A stretch of DNA of 9,465 nt from Chloroflexales bacterium (GCA_013336035.1 JAAXUL010000245.1:1-9465), one strand, 5' to 3'; counted from the first letter of the stretch, positions 1-7,688 are shown. Made by a program: numbers and translations. Notes: generated by a model not told the origin, from the letters alone.

Positions 1-392
1 TGCAGGGCAGCCTGCACCGCCCCCCAATCTGCCACCTGGTCTGGGGCGCCCTGGGCATATTCTTCGAGGGGATGCTGACCAACCTGACCCAGACCTTCAC
101 GCTCTTTCTGCCTATCGGCACGCCGGTGCGAGCCTCCCTCGGCTGTACCTTCACCGAGTGGGTCGATCCGACTATCCAGGCCGTGCGCCAGAATAAGATG
201 TCCCCCGACGTGAGTAAGACGCGGGTCGTGCGGCGTGGCGACACCCTCGCCAGCATTGCTGCGGCGGTCTACAACGACCCGACCCTCTGGCGACCGATCG
301 CGCGGGCCAACGCTATTGTGAACCCGCTGCGCCTGACCCCGGGCCAGGTGCTGACCATCCCGGTTCTGCCCCGCGAGGAGCGCCAACCATGA
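1..392 (+). CDS. CIS tube/adaptor protein with C-terminal LysM domain (5' partial)
   Basis: The frame is open from the left edge, so the true start lies upstream and 129 residues are visible. They begin in the last part of a CIS tube-type domain: a cluster reading CHLVWGALGIFFEG, then a strand-rich stretch with LTQTFTLFLPIGTPVRASL and FTEW. This pattern is typical of the eCIS/Afp7-like protein that joins the inner tube to the spike. From about position 219 to 365 comes a LysM domain: VVRRGDTLASIA, then DPTLWRPIARANAI and PGQVLTIP, with the usual GDTL, ANxI and PGQxLxIP signatures. In characterised eCIS the LysM-bearing tube protein sits at the baseplate end, and LysM commonly binds peptidoglycan; here it may simply pack around the hub. 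An internal ATG at 72 would cut the tube domain and is not a credible start. The stop overlaps the next gene's ATG by four bases, suggesting coupled translation. Confidence 0.88.
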   Translation, partial: QGSLHRPPICHLVWGALGIFFEGMLTNLTQTFTLFLPIGTPVRASLGCTFTEWVDPTIQAVRQNKMSPDVSKTRVVRRGDTLASIAAAVYNDPTLWRPIARANAIVNPLRLTPGQVLTIPVLPREERQP

Positions 393-1537
393 GCGACGAC
401 GAGCGCGACAGCCAGGCAGGGATCGCCTCATCGGCGGGGGCCTCGCTGGCCACCGCCGCCAATCTGGCCGCAGGCGCCGCCGCGTCGGTGGGCAAGGCCG
501 GCACACCCCGCCTGGCGCCGGACTTCCGCGTGCGCGTGAACGGCGCGCCGTTGCCTCCGGCCGCCCTCGCGGACCTGGTGGCGGTGAGCGTTGTCGACGA
601 GCTGGACGTGCCCTCGATGTTCACCTTGCGCCTGATCACCTGGGATATGCGGCTGGCGCGCATGACCTGGGCCGACAGCCCGCTCTTCAACGAGGGCGGC
701 GGGGTCGAGATCGCCATGGGCTACGAGGGGCGTGTGAGTGTCCTAATGCAGGGCGAGATCACCGGACTCGAGCTGGACTTTAGCGCGGGCGAGGTACCAA
801 TGCTAACCGTGCGCGGCTACGACCCGCGACATCGCCTGTTGCGCGGCCAGAGCACCCGCTCGTTCGTCAAGATGAAGGACAGTGACATCGCCCGCCAGGT
901 GGCCGCGAGCTGTGGCCTCGCGGTCAAGGCCGTCGACACCGGCGTGGCCCTCGACTATGTGCTCCAGCACAACCAGAGCGACCTGGAGTTCCTGCGTGAG
1001 CGAGCGCAGCGCATCGGCTACGAGATTGCCGTTGATGGCCGCCAGCTGCACTTCCGCCCGCGCCGTGTCGATCAGCCCGCCGTCTACAGCATTGCCCACG
1101 ACGAGGACCTGATCGAGTTCACGCCCCGCCTGACCAGCTTCGGGCGCGTTGGCGACCTGACTGTGCGCGGCTGGAGCCCCAAGGACAAGCGCGAGCTGGT
1201 GGGCAAGGCCGGCCAGCTTGACCAGGCGGCCATGGGTGGGCGGCGCGGCCCTCCCGGCCGAGCCGGCGGGAAGGCGCATATCGTTACCAGACCCGTGGCC
1301 AGCCAGGCCGAGGCCGATATGGTGGCCCGCGGGCAGCTCAACGAGCGGGCGCTGGCCTACATCGGCGGCTCGGGCCTCTGTCTTGGGCGGCCCGAGCTGC
1401 GGGCCGGCGCGGTGGTCGAGATCGCCGGCCTGGGGCGGCGCTTCAGCGGCCCCTACTATCTGACTGCGGTCACTCATCGCTATCTGCCGAGGAGCGGCTA
1501 CCAGACCAGCTTCGAGGCGAGGAGGAATAGCAGCTGA
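389..1537 (+). CDS. gpD-like baseplate hub protein (phage late control gene D family)
   Basis: The protein has 382 residues. After an alanine/glycine-rich, probably poorly ordered N-terminal stretch (about residues 8-36), the tube-like hub fold begins at FRVRVNG (about 46). Family marks include VRGYDPRHRLLRGQ (141-154), DSDIARQVA (164-172), QHNQSDLEFLRERAQRIGYE (193-212) and LHFRPRR (220-226). A gly/arg-rich loop (GGRRGPPGRAGG) precedes the last domain, which closes with a second barrel-like segment (GAVVEIAGLGRRFSGPYYLT, then VTHRY). P2 gpD and T4 gp27 homologues form the trimeric hub between tube and spike. In VgrG and Afp8 this module is fused to the spike; here it is a separate gene directly before the spike gene. 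The start is the ATG at 389, preceded by GAGGAG at 375-380, and it overlaps the upstream stop. Confidence 0.93.
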   Translation: MSDDERDSQAGIASSAGASLATAANLAAGAAASVGKAGTPRLAPDFRVRVNGAPLPPAALADLVAVSVVDELDVPSMFTLRLITWDMRLARMTWADSPLFNEGGGVEIAMGYEGRVSVLMQGEITGLELDFSAGEVPMLTVRGYDPRHRLLRGQSTRSFVKMKDSDIARQVAASCGLAVKAVDTGVALDYVLQHNQSDLEFLRERAQRIGYEIAVDGRQLHFRPRRVDQPAVYSIAHDEDLIEFTPRLTSFGRVGDLTVRGWSPKDKRELVGKAGQLDQAAMGGRRGPPGRAGGKAHIVTRPVASQAEADMVARGQLNERALAYIGGSGLCLGRPELRAGAVVEIAGLGRRFSGPYYLTAVTHRYLPRSGYQTSFEARRNSS

Positions 1538-2286
1538 TGGACACGAGCTACCTGGTGGGCTTCCTCGAACGGGCCGAGCAGCGCGGCCGTTTCTACGGGG
1601 TGGTGATCGGCATCGTCACCAACCTGAACGACCCCGACAAACTGGGCCGGGTCAAGCTGAAGCTGCCCTGGCTCGACGACCAGGCCGAGACAACCTGGGC
1701 CAGGGTCGCCGCGCCGCTGGCCGGCTCGGCCCGCGGTCTGGCCACCCTCCCCGAGGTCGGCGACGAGGTGCTGGTGGCCTTCGAGCACGGCGACATCGCA
1801 TTCCCCTATGTGCTCGGCGGCCTCTGGAACGGCAAAGACGCGCCGCCCCCTGTGGTCGATAATGGCAAGGTCAAGGTGCGCTCGATCACCACCCGCGCCG
1901 GCCACGCAATCGCTTTCCACGAAGACGAAGGGGGCGGCAAGGGTAAGCTCACGGTCACCACAGCCGACGGGCGTACCCTGGAAATTAGCGACAAGGACGA
2001 GAAGATCACGGTGCGCTCGAAGAAGCATACGATTACGCTCGACGACCGCAAGGGCTCTGTGACGATCGAATCGGGCGGCGAACTGAGCCTCAATGGCTCC
2101 GGCTGCGCGCTGAAGTTTGCCCAGAGCGGCCTCGAGCTCTCGCACGCCGGGGGCGCGCTCAAGATCGGCGCCAGCGGGATCGAGCTTGTCTCCAAAGGCA
2201 ACCTGGATCTCAAGGGCAACGGCATCGCCAACCTGAAGACGGGCGGCGTGCTCAACATCCAGGGCACGCTGGTCAAGATCAACTGA
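1537..2286 (+). CDS. gpV/VgrG-like spike protein (OB domain plus beta-helix needle)
   Basis: The protein has 249 residues. Residues about 19-98 are a phage base V / gp5-type OB domain: FYGVVIGIVTNLNDPDKLGR, then VKLKLPWLD, TWARVAAPLAG, LPEVGDEVLVAFEHGD and VLGGLWNGKD, all hallmark segments. A short proline-rich linker (PPPVVDNGK) leads to residues about 110-249, a run of short alternating strands with gly/asn/asp turns (KLTVTTADGRTLEIS, ITVRSKKHTITLDD, SVTIESGGELSLNGSG, ending VLNIQGTLVKIN). This is the pattern of the triple-stranded beta-helix needle of T4 gp5 and VgrG. It should form a trimeric piercing spike under the gpD hub and carry the PAAR tip. No lysozyme insert and no C-terminal effector extension is seen. 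The start is the ATG at 1537, one base overlapping the gpD stop, with GGAGGAA at 1521-1527. Confidence 0.94.
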   Translation: MDTSYLVGFLERAEQRGRFYGVVIGIVTNLNDPDKLGRVKLKLPWLDDQAETTWARVAAPLAGSARGLATLPEVGDEVLVAFEHGDIAFPYVLGGLWNGKDAPPPVVDNGKVKVRSITTRAGHAIAFHEDEGGGKGKLTVTTADGRTLEISDKDEKITVRSKKHTITLDDRKGSVTIESGGELSLNGSGCALKFAQSGLELSHAGGALKIGASGIELVSKGNLDLKGNGIANLKTGGVLNIQGTLVKIN

Positions 2287-2291
2287 GGAGG
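2285..2291 (+). promoter_or_regulatory. Ribosome binding site of the PAAR gene, overlapping the spike stop codon
   Basis: GAGGAGG overlaps the last two bases of the spike's TGA and lies five bases before the PAAR ATG. Ribosomes ending on the spike gene would be placed directly on this site. Confidence 0.7.
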
Positions 2292-2296
2292 CTCTC

Positions 2297-2587
2297 ATGC
2301 CATCAGCGGCTCGCGTCGGCGACATGCACGCGTGTCCCATGGTCGATGGTCTCAACCCTCATGTGGGCGGGCCGATCATTCCGCCCGGGCCGCAAAATGT
2401 GCTGATCGGGGGCCAGCCCGCCGCCCGTGCGGGTGACCCTGCCGTATGCAACGGCCCGGCCGACCTGATCCTCACCGGCAGCAAGACTGTCCTGATTGGG
2501 GGCCTGCCGGCCGCCCGCATGGGCGACCCGACCGCCCACGGCGGCGTGATCCTGGTGGGGCTGGCCACTGTGCAGATCGGAGGCTAG
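2297..2587 (+). CDS. PAAR-domain spike tip protein
   Basis: This stand-alone PAAR protein of 96 residues consists of the domain only, with no toxin or transthyretin extension. It has ARVGDMHACP at the N-terminus and two related blocks, VLIGGQPAARAGDPAVC and VLIGGLPAARMGDPTAHGG, the PAAR repeats that give the family its name. Candidate zinc ligands by position and family pattern are His11, His22, Cys51 and His81, which fits the three-His/one-Cys site known in PAAR cones. The protein should cap the gpV needle as a sharp metal-stabilised tip. The Shine-Dalgarno GAGGAGG (2285-2291) overlaps the spike stop codon and lies five bases before the ATG. In Afp the PAAR gene follows gp25; here it comes before gp25, directly behind the spike gene. 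Confidence 0.95.
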   Translation: MPSAARVGDMHACPMVDGLNPHVGGPIIPPGPQNVLIGGQPAARAGDPAVCNGPADLILTGSKTVLIGGLPAARMGDPTAHGGVILVGLATVQIGG

Positions 2588-2590
2588 GCC

Positions 2591-2989
2591 ATGGAACCCG
2601 AGCAGAGCCCCTTCCTTGGCGTGGGCTGGGCCTTCCCGCTGGCCCTCGATCAGCGCGGGCAAGTCGTGGCGGCGAGCTACGAGAGCCTGGTGCGCCAGTC
2701 GATCTGGCTGATCCTCGCAACGGCGCCCGGCGAGCGTATGATGCGCCCCGACTTCGGCTGCGGCCTGCACCGGCTGCTCTTCCGCTCCGACACGGCGGCC
2801 GTGGCCGGGATCGCAGCGAGCGAGGTGCGCCAGGCCCTTGTGCGCTGGGAGCCGCGCATCGAGCTGCTCGACGTGCGCGCGGCGCCCGACCCGGCCCAGC
2901 CTTCCTACCTGCTGATCGTCGTCGATTACCTGGTGCGCCGGACCAACAGCCGCTTCAACCTGGTCTATCCGTTCTACCTGGAGCGCTAA
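2591..2989 (+). CDS. gp25-like baseplate wedge / sheath initiator (GPW/gp25 family)
   Basis: The protein has 132 residues, the usual length of the family. It opens with FLGVGWAFPLALDQRG and continues SYESLVRQSIWLILATAPGE, RMMRPDFGCGLHRLLF (about 49-64) and the diagnostic RWEPRIELLDV (about 85-95), ending in LVYPFYLER. The 'EPR' element in RWEPRIELL is the conserved core of gp25/lysozyme-related wedge proteins. In T4, R-pyocins and eCIS this protein sits in the baseplate wedge and provides the first handshake strands for sheath polymerisation. The start is the ATG at 2591 with GGAGG at 2579-2583, inside the end of the PAAR gene; the gap between the two genes is three bases. Confidence 0.95.
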   Translation: MEPEQSPFLGVGWAFPLALDQRGQVVAASYESLVRQSIWLILATAPGERMMRPDFGCGLHRLLFRSDTAAVAGIAASEVRQALVRWEPRIELLDVRAAPDPAQPSYLLIVVDYLVRRTNSRFNLVYPFYLER

Positions 2990-2992
2990 GCG

Positions 2993-5900
2993 ATGCCACC
3001 CGAGACCCCCAGGATCGACCCGCGAGGCCACCCCGATCTGGCCGCCCAGATCGAGCAGTTGGCCCAGCTCTTCGCTGGCTGGCGCCCGCCCTGGGCCCCG
3101 GAGTGGGTCGAGGCCAGCGCCGCCGCCCTACGCGGCCGGACCCTCGCGGAGAGCGTCGCTGCGCCGAAGGGCGGCCCCATGGTCGCCTACTTCGGGCAGC
3201 GCCTCGACGACGACCTGGCCGAGCGGGTGGCCGGAGCCCGTCCCGTCGGCTCGACCGTGCTGGTCCAGGGCCCGCCCGACCCTACCTGGCGGCCCGACCT
3301 GGGCTGGGCGCTTATTCAGGTGGCCGCGCGGCTGGCCGCGCACGTGGGCACACGGGTGAACGAGGCCGCCGACAAGCATTTCCTGGCCTTCCTGTCGATG
3401 ATCGGCACCCGGCTGCTGCCGCCCCAGCCCGCGCGTGTCCCGATCACCTTTGTGGCGGCCGCCGGCGCGACGGAGGACGTGCTGGTGCCCGCCGGCACTC
3501 CCGTGGCTTCACCCCCCGGCCCCGATGGCGCCGAGGTCGTGTTCGAGAGCGAGCGCGACGCGCTCGCGCCTCGCGCCCGTCTGGCGATTGTCGCACTGCG
3601 TGATCCCGCGCAGGGGAGTTTCGCCGACTATAGCGCGGCGCTGGCCGGCGGGGTGGCCGCCGAGCCGGTCGCGATCTTTAATCCCGGCGCGACCGAGCCG
3701 CTCGCACACTGGCTCTATCTGCCATGCGACCCCTATTTGCAGGAGGCCGGCGATTCTCTGCGCTTCGAGTTCTTTTCTCCTAGCCCCGCCAGTATGTTTC
3801 ATCTGCTGGCCCGCTGGGAGTATTGGGATGGCGAGCGATGGGTGTTGGTAGACAAGCTCTCGGGCGACCACGAGAGCACGAGCGCATACTTTGCGCTACC
3901 GAAGCCGCCGATCATCCCGTGCGAAGTAGGTGGGCACACAGCCGTCTGGATCCGCACCGGCCCCAACCGACCGCTGCCCAACCGCGGTCCTGGTCACACG
4001 CTGGCTCTGAATTATGCCTATCAGGGCGGTAGGAAGCTGCTCTGGGAGCAGGTTTTTGCTCCAGTCGGCTCGGACGTCGGGCCGCCAGCTGCGTCTACCG
4101 AGCTCTGCTTTCTGGGTGAGGTAACACCCGGCGAGCTGATTATGATCGGCCCGCTCATCTTCACGCCCGGCACGTTCGCCAGCGATCTGTCGATCACCTG
4201 GGAGTACAAGGACCGCAGCGGTGCCTGGAAGAGCCTCGGCAGTTCGACCATCGCCGGACCCCTGGCCCCCACAGGGCCCCATGCCTTTGTTGATACCACG
4301 GGCGCGTTCACCAGGCAGGGCATCATCCAGTTCCAGGCCCCGGCAGATTGGACTCCCGTCGTAGGCACCCCCTATGAGTATGTCGGCTTCTGGATCCGGC
4401 TGACACGCACGGGGCGCTACGGCCTCAGCACGGGCACTCCGCCCATCGTGCATATCTGGGGCATTCCGTCTGTGACCAAGATCGAGTGCGATTCGATGGG
4501 CACCAGCACCTACGCGCTCCCCGACCATGCCTTCCTCAATGGAATGGCCGTGGATACGTCCCAGACCTTCCTACCATTCGGCGAGCAGCCTCGCGCAGGC
4601 GACACCTTCGCGTTTTGTTCGGCCGAGCACATTCGGCCAGGCAAGACTGTTGTTGTCTCTGTTTTCCTCTTCAACCCAAATAAGACAGGTAACCCGCCCA
4701 CACCCGATATGGCGCCGCCTGTACCCGTGGCCGGCGATCCCGAGCTAGCCTGGGAGGTCTGGAATGGGAAATTCTGGGGCCCTATGACAGCGAATGCAGA
4801 TCATAATGCAAATGCGATCCGGTTTCTCGACAATGGCGAATTCACTCTCGCGCTGCCGGACGACCTGGCCCTGTATACGCTGGGCGGGGTGACCGGCTAC
4901 TGGGTGCGTGCTAGTATCACCAAGGGCGACTATGGCCGGCCTGCCTACGTCGAGCAAACGGGTGATCCTTCACGTCCGATCTACGTGCTGCACCCGGCCA
5001 CCTTCGCGCCGCCGGTGCTGTCCTCGCTCACGGTCTCGGTTATGGAGAGCGACAAGCATACGATGGGGCGGGTCATCACGCGGAACGACACGACCATCGT
5101 CGAGCACCCGCTGCCCAGCGTTGATGCGCCTCTGACACCCTTCACGCCCAGCGCCGATCAGGATCAGGCCCTCTACCTCGGCTTCGACGCGCCACTACCG
5201 CCCCGCCCCCAGGCCCTCTTCGCCCTGGTCGAGCCAGAGCCGTTCGCGGCGCAGCTGGCCGCCCAGCCCGCCCAGCCCGCCCGCCTTGTCTGGGAGTACG
5301 GCACGGCCGAGGGCTGGCGCAACCTCGGCGCCAGAGACGAGACAGGGAGCCTCGGCGAGCAGGGCCTGGTCAGCTTCCTCGGGCCGGACGATATGGCCGC
5401 GCGCTACGAGCTCGGGCGGCCGCTCTACTGGCTGCGCGCCCGTCTGACATCAGGGGCGTTCCGCGCGCCCCCGCGCCTGCGTGCTCTGCTCACCGGTACG
5501 ACCTGGGCGCGCCAGGCGACCACGATCCGCGACGAGCCCCTGGGCGTCAGCGACGGGTCACCGAACCAGCGCTTCCAGCTCAGCCACGCGCCTATCCTTC
5601 CCGGCCAGCGTATCGAGGTCTTCGAGCGCGAGTTGACTGCGGTGGAGCGAACCGCCCTGCTGGCGGAAGGCGGCCCCGACGCGGTGCTGACGACGTACGA
5701 TACGGCTGGGCGCCCCGCCGGGTCGTGGGTAGTCTGGCGCTACGTCGATGACTTCTACGCCTCGGGGCCGTATGACCGTCACTATGTCCTCGACCGCATC
5801 AGCGGCGAGCTGCACTTCGGTGACGGGCGCCATGGGCGCATTCCGCCTATGGGGTATGGCCTCGTGCGCGCGGCGAGCTACAGCAGCGGCGGGGGTGCGG

Positions 5901-6724
5901 GCGGCAACCTCCCCACCGGCGGCCTCGCGCAGCTGAAGACGAGCCTCGCCTTCCTCGATAGCGCCACGAACTATGTCGCCGCCGCAGGGGGCGCCGACGC
6001 CGAGGATCTGGCCGGTCTGCGCGCCCGCGGACCGCTCATCCTCAGGCACGGCGGTCGGGCCGCCACCCTTCAGGACTACGAGGATCTGGCCCTCCAGGCC
6101 TCGCCCGACCTGGCCCGTGTGCTGGCTCTCCCCCCTCGCTCCGACCTCCCGCAGCTGCCGTGGTTAAAGGTCGGCAAGCCGATTATGGGGCGCTTCTACG
6201 AGGTGAAACCGGAAGGGGCAAAGCGCCCTGTCGGCGCGGGGAGCGTGACCCTCGTGCTGGTGCCCCGCAGCGACGCCCCGCGCCCCGTGCCGAGCCTTGT
6301 GCTTATCGACCGGGTCGAGGCCTACATGCGGGAACGCTGCCCCGCTACGGCCCGCCTGTCGGTAGTCGGCCCCGAGTGGGTGGAGGTTACCGTCGCCGTC
6401 GAGGTAGTTCCCACAAGCCTGGAGATCGGCGACGCCGTGGGTAGAGCTGTAGCCGCGGCCCTCCGCGCCTACCTGCACCCCCTCACGGGTGGTGACGGCG
6501 GCGGCTGGGCCTTCGGACGGCGTCCGCACCGCTCGGACCTCTACGCCATGATCGAGTCCGTGCCAGGTGTCGACCACGTGCGCGCCCTCCAGATCACCGA
6601 GACGCCCAACCTCGATGCCGAGATCAGCGAGATGAGCCCGGACGAGCGCACTGCCTTCAACGAACGCTTTCTGATCTACTCTGGCGCCCACCGCGTCAGG
6701 GTGAGCGCCCCGGGAGGTATGTGA
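2993..6724 (+). CDS. Giant baseplate J-type wedge protein (putative baseplate assembly protein, gp6/gp7-like)
   Basis: The protein has 1243 residues, large for the family. The N-terminal region (to about 190) has a helical segment (DLGWALIQVAARLAAHVGTR, about 102-121; KHFLAFLSMIGTRLLPP) followed by PITFVAAAGATEDVLVPAGT, the usual J-type opening beta domain. Residues about 270-820 hold four related beta modules, each starting with WEY/WEV (Trp275, 403, 587, 767) and closing with a V/F/Y-W-(I/V/L)R strand (Trp319, 467, 637, 813). The C-terminal third is classic baseplate J: GELHFGDGRHGRIPP (from about 938), YSSGGGAGGNLPTGG, AAAGGADAEDLAGLRARGP, RAATLQDYEDLA, and the terminal HPLTGGDGGGWAFGRR with RSDLYAMIESVPGVDHV (1162 onward). 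It likely forms the wedge dimer/trimer core around the hub. The ATG at 2993 follows GGAG at 2980-2983 and lies three bases after the gp25 stop. Base composition is distinctly lower in GC around 3780-4860. Confidence 0.92.
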   Translation: MPPETPRIDPRGHPDLAAQIEQLAQLFAGWRPPWAPEWVEASAAALRGRTLAESVAAPKGGPMVAYFGQRLDDDLAERVAGARPVGSTVLVQGPPDPTWRPDLGWALIQVAARLAAHVGTRVNEAADKHFLAFLSMIGTRLLPPQPARVPITFVAAAGATEDVLVPAGTPVASPPGPDGAEVVFESERDALAPRARLAIVALRDPAQGSFADYSAALAGGVAAEPVAIFNPGATEPLAHWLYLPCDPYLQEAGDSLRFEFFSPSPASMFHLLARWEYWDGERWVLVDKLSGDHESTSAYFALPKPPIIPCEVGGHTAVWIRTGPNRPLPNRGPGHTLALNYAYQGGRKLLWEQVFAPVGSDVGPPAASTELCFLGEVTPGELIMIGPLIFTPGTFASDLSITWEYKDRSGAWKSLGSSTIAGPLAPTGPHAFVDTTGAFTRQGIIQFQAPADWTPVVGTPYEYVGFWIRLTRTGRYGLSTGTPPIVHIWGIPSVTKIECDSMGTSTYALPDHAFLNGMAVDTSQTFLPFGEQPRAGDTFAFCSAEHIRPGKTVVVSVFLFNPNKTGNPPTPDMAPPVPVAGDPELAWEVWNGKFWGPMTANADHNANAIRFLDNGEFTLALPDDLALYTLGGVTGYWVRASITKGDYGRPAYVEQTGDPSRPIYVLHPATFAPPVLSSLTVSVMESDKHTMGRVITRNDTTIVEHPLPSVDAPLTPFTPSADQDQALYLGFDAPLPPRPQALFALVEPEPFAAQLAAQPAQPARLVWEYGTAEGWRNLGARDETGSLGEQGLVSFLGPDDMAARYELGRPLYWLRARLTSGAFRAPPRLRALLTGTTWARQATTIRDEPLGVSDGSPNQRFQLSHAPILPGQRIEVFERELTAVERTALLAEGGPDAVLTTYDTAGRPAGSWVVWRYVDDFYASGPYDRHYVLDRISGELHFGDGRHGRIPPMGYGLVRAASYSSGGGAGGNLPTGGLAQLKTSLAFLDSATNYVAAAGGADAEDLAGLRARGPLILRHGGRAATLQDYEDLALQASPDLARVLALPPRSDLPQLPWLKVGKPIMGRFYEVKPEGAKRPVGAGSVTLVLVPRSDAPRPVPSLVLIDRVEAYMRERCPATARLSVVGPEWVEVTVAVEVVPTSLEIGDAVGRAVAAALRAYLHPLTGGDGGGWAFGRRPHRSDLYAMIESVPGVDHVRALQITETPNLDAEISEMSPDERTAFNERFLIYSGAHRVRVSAPGGM

Positions 6725-6725
6725 G

Positions 6726-7688
6726 ATGACCCTGCCCCTGCCTAAGCTGGATGATCGGACCTACGGCGACCTCCTCGACGAGGCGCGGGCTGAGATTGCG
6801 CGGGTCTACCCCGCCTGGACCGACCACAACCCGAGCGACCCCGGGATCACCGTGCTCGAGCTGCTCGTCTGGGTCTGCGAACAGGTCATGTTTCAGGCCG
6901 ATCAGATACCCGAGGCGAGCTACGACGCCTTTCTGAGCCTGCTACAGGGCCCCGGCTACAGGCGTTCCGAGCCACTCGCCGACGCGATCCGCACTACCGT
7001 CCTGGGCCTGCGCGAACGCTACCGGGCGGTGACCGCAGAGGACTTTGAGCATCTGGCCCTGGGCGCCTGGGCACAGTCAGGGCCAGCGGCTACCCTTGGC
7101 GCCGAGGCGCGTCTGGCGCGGGCGCGCTGCATACCGGGCGTGCGGCCCGTCGGCGACAACCTGGAGGAGCGCGAGGGCCACCTCGCCCTGGTGATCGTGC
7201 CGGTCGCGAGTGGTAGTACCCCCCCCACGCCCACCGAGGGGCTGCGCACGGCCCTGTGGGAGTGGCTTGATCAGCGCCGTCTGCTCGGCACGCGCCACCA
7301 TGTGATCGGCCCACGCTACGTACCGGTCGAGGTACGCGCCACCCTGGCCCTGCGCCGCGACGCCCTGGCCGACGATGTGCGCCTGCGCGTCGCCCGGGCC
7401 CTCGTCCGTGCCTTCGACCCCCTCGGCGGCGGGCCCGACGGTCGCGGCTGGCCCTTCGGGCGCCCCGTCTATCGGTCCGAGATCTTCCAGGTCGTTGACC
7501 GGGTCGAGGGCGTGAACTACATCGTCGATAGCGGGGACGACGCTCTGCGTCTCATCAGTAGCGCCCCAGAGCTGCGCGCCGACGACGGGGGGCTGGTCGG
7601 CGCGCGGCTCGCCGCCCACGAACTGCCCGCCTTCACGGTCAGCCCTGAGCACTTCAAGATCCTTGACCAGAACACCAGGGGCCGTTGA
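6726..7688 (+). CDS. Compact second baseplate J-type wedge protein (320 residues)
   Basis: Residues 1-75 carry the canonical N-terminus of TIGR02243-type baseplate assembly proteins: LPLPKLDDRTYGDLLDEARA, then YPAWTDHNPSDPGITVLELL and a helix ending in the YDAFLSLL segment. It then passes at about residue 80 straight into the J-type C-terminal region (RERYRAVTAEDFEHLALGAW, 96-115; ARARCIPGV; LALVIVPV) and ends with DPLGGGPDGRGWPFGRP and YRSEIFQVVDRVEGVNYI (231-266). The latter matches the C-terminus of the preceding giant protein closely in pattern, so the two are paralogues. The large beta-rich middle and the FGDGRxG segment are missing. The two probably form a heteromeric wedge like gp6/gp7 or Afp11/Afp12. 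The ATG at 6726 follows the previous stop by one base, with GGGAGG at 6711-6716. A run of eight C (7219-7226) codes for Thr-Pro-Pro. Confidence 0.88.
   Translation: MTLPLPKLDDRTYGDLLDEARAEIARVYPAWTDHNPSDPGITVLELLVWVCEQVMFQADQIPEASYDAFLSLLQGPGYRRSEPLADAIRTTVLGLRERYRAVTAEDFEHLALGAWAQSGPAATLGAEARLARARCIPGVRPVGDNLEEREGHLALVIVPVASGSTPPTPTEGLRTALWEWLDQRRLLGTRHHVIGPRYVPVEVRATLALRRDALADDVRLRVARALVRAFDPLGGGPDGRGWPFGRPVYRSEIFQVVDRVEGVNYIVDSGDDALRLISSAPELRADDGGLVGARLAAHELPAFTVSPEHFKILDQNTRGR

Noticed and set aside
1498..2355. Long antisense open frame (285 codons) over the spike gene, and similar ones at 803-1477, 2303-3031 and 7077-7709
   Set aside because: They lie wholly on the complement of genes with clear family motifs. 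Their translations show no recognisable domain, and antisense frames stay open by chance in DNA with such GC-rich third positions.
2446..3603. 385-codon + strand frame crossing the PAAR, gp25 and giant baseplate genes
   Set aside because: It runs in another frame through three well-supported genes, and its product is an Arg/Pro/Ala/Gly-rich sequence without motifs, as expected for a frame shadow.
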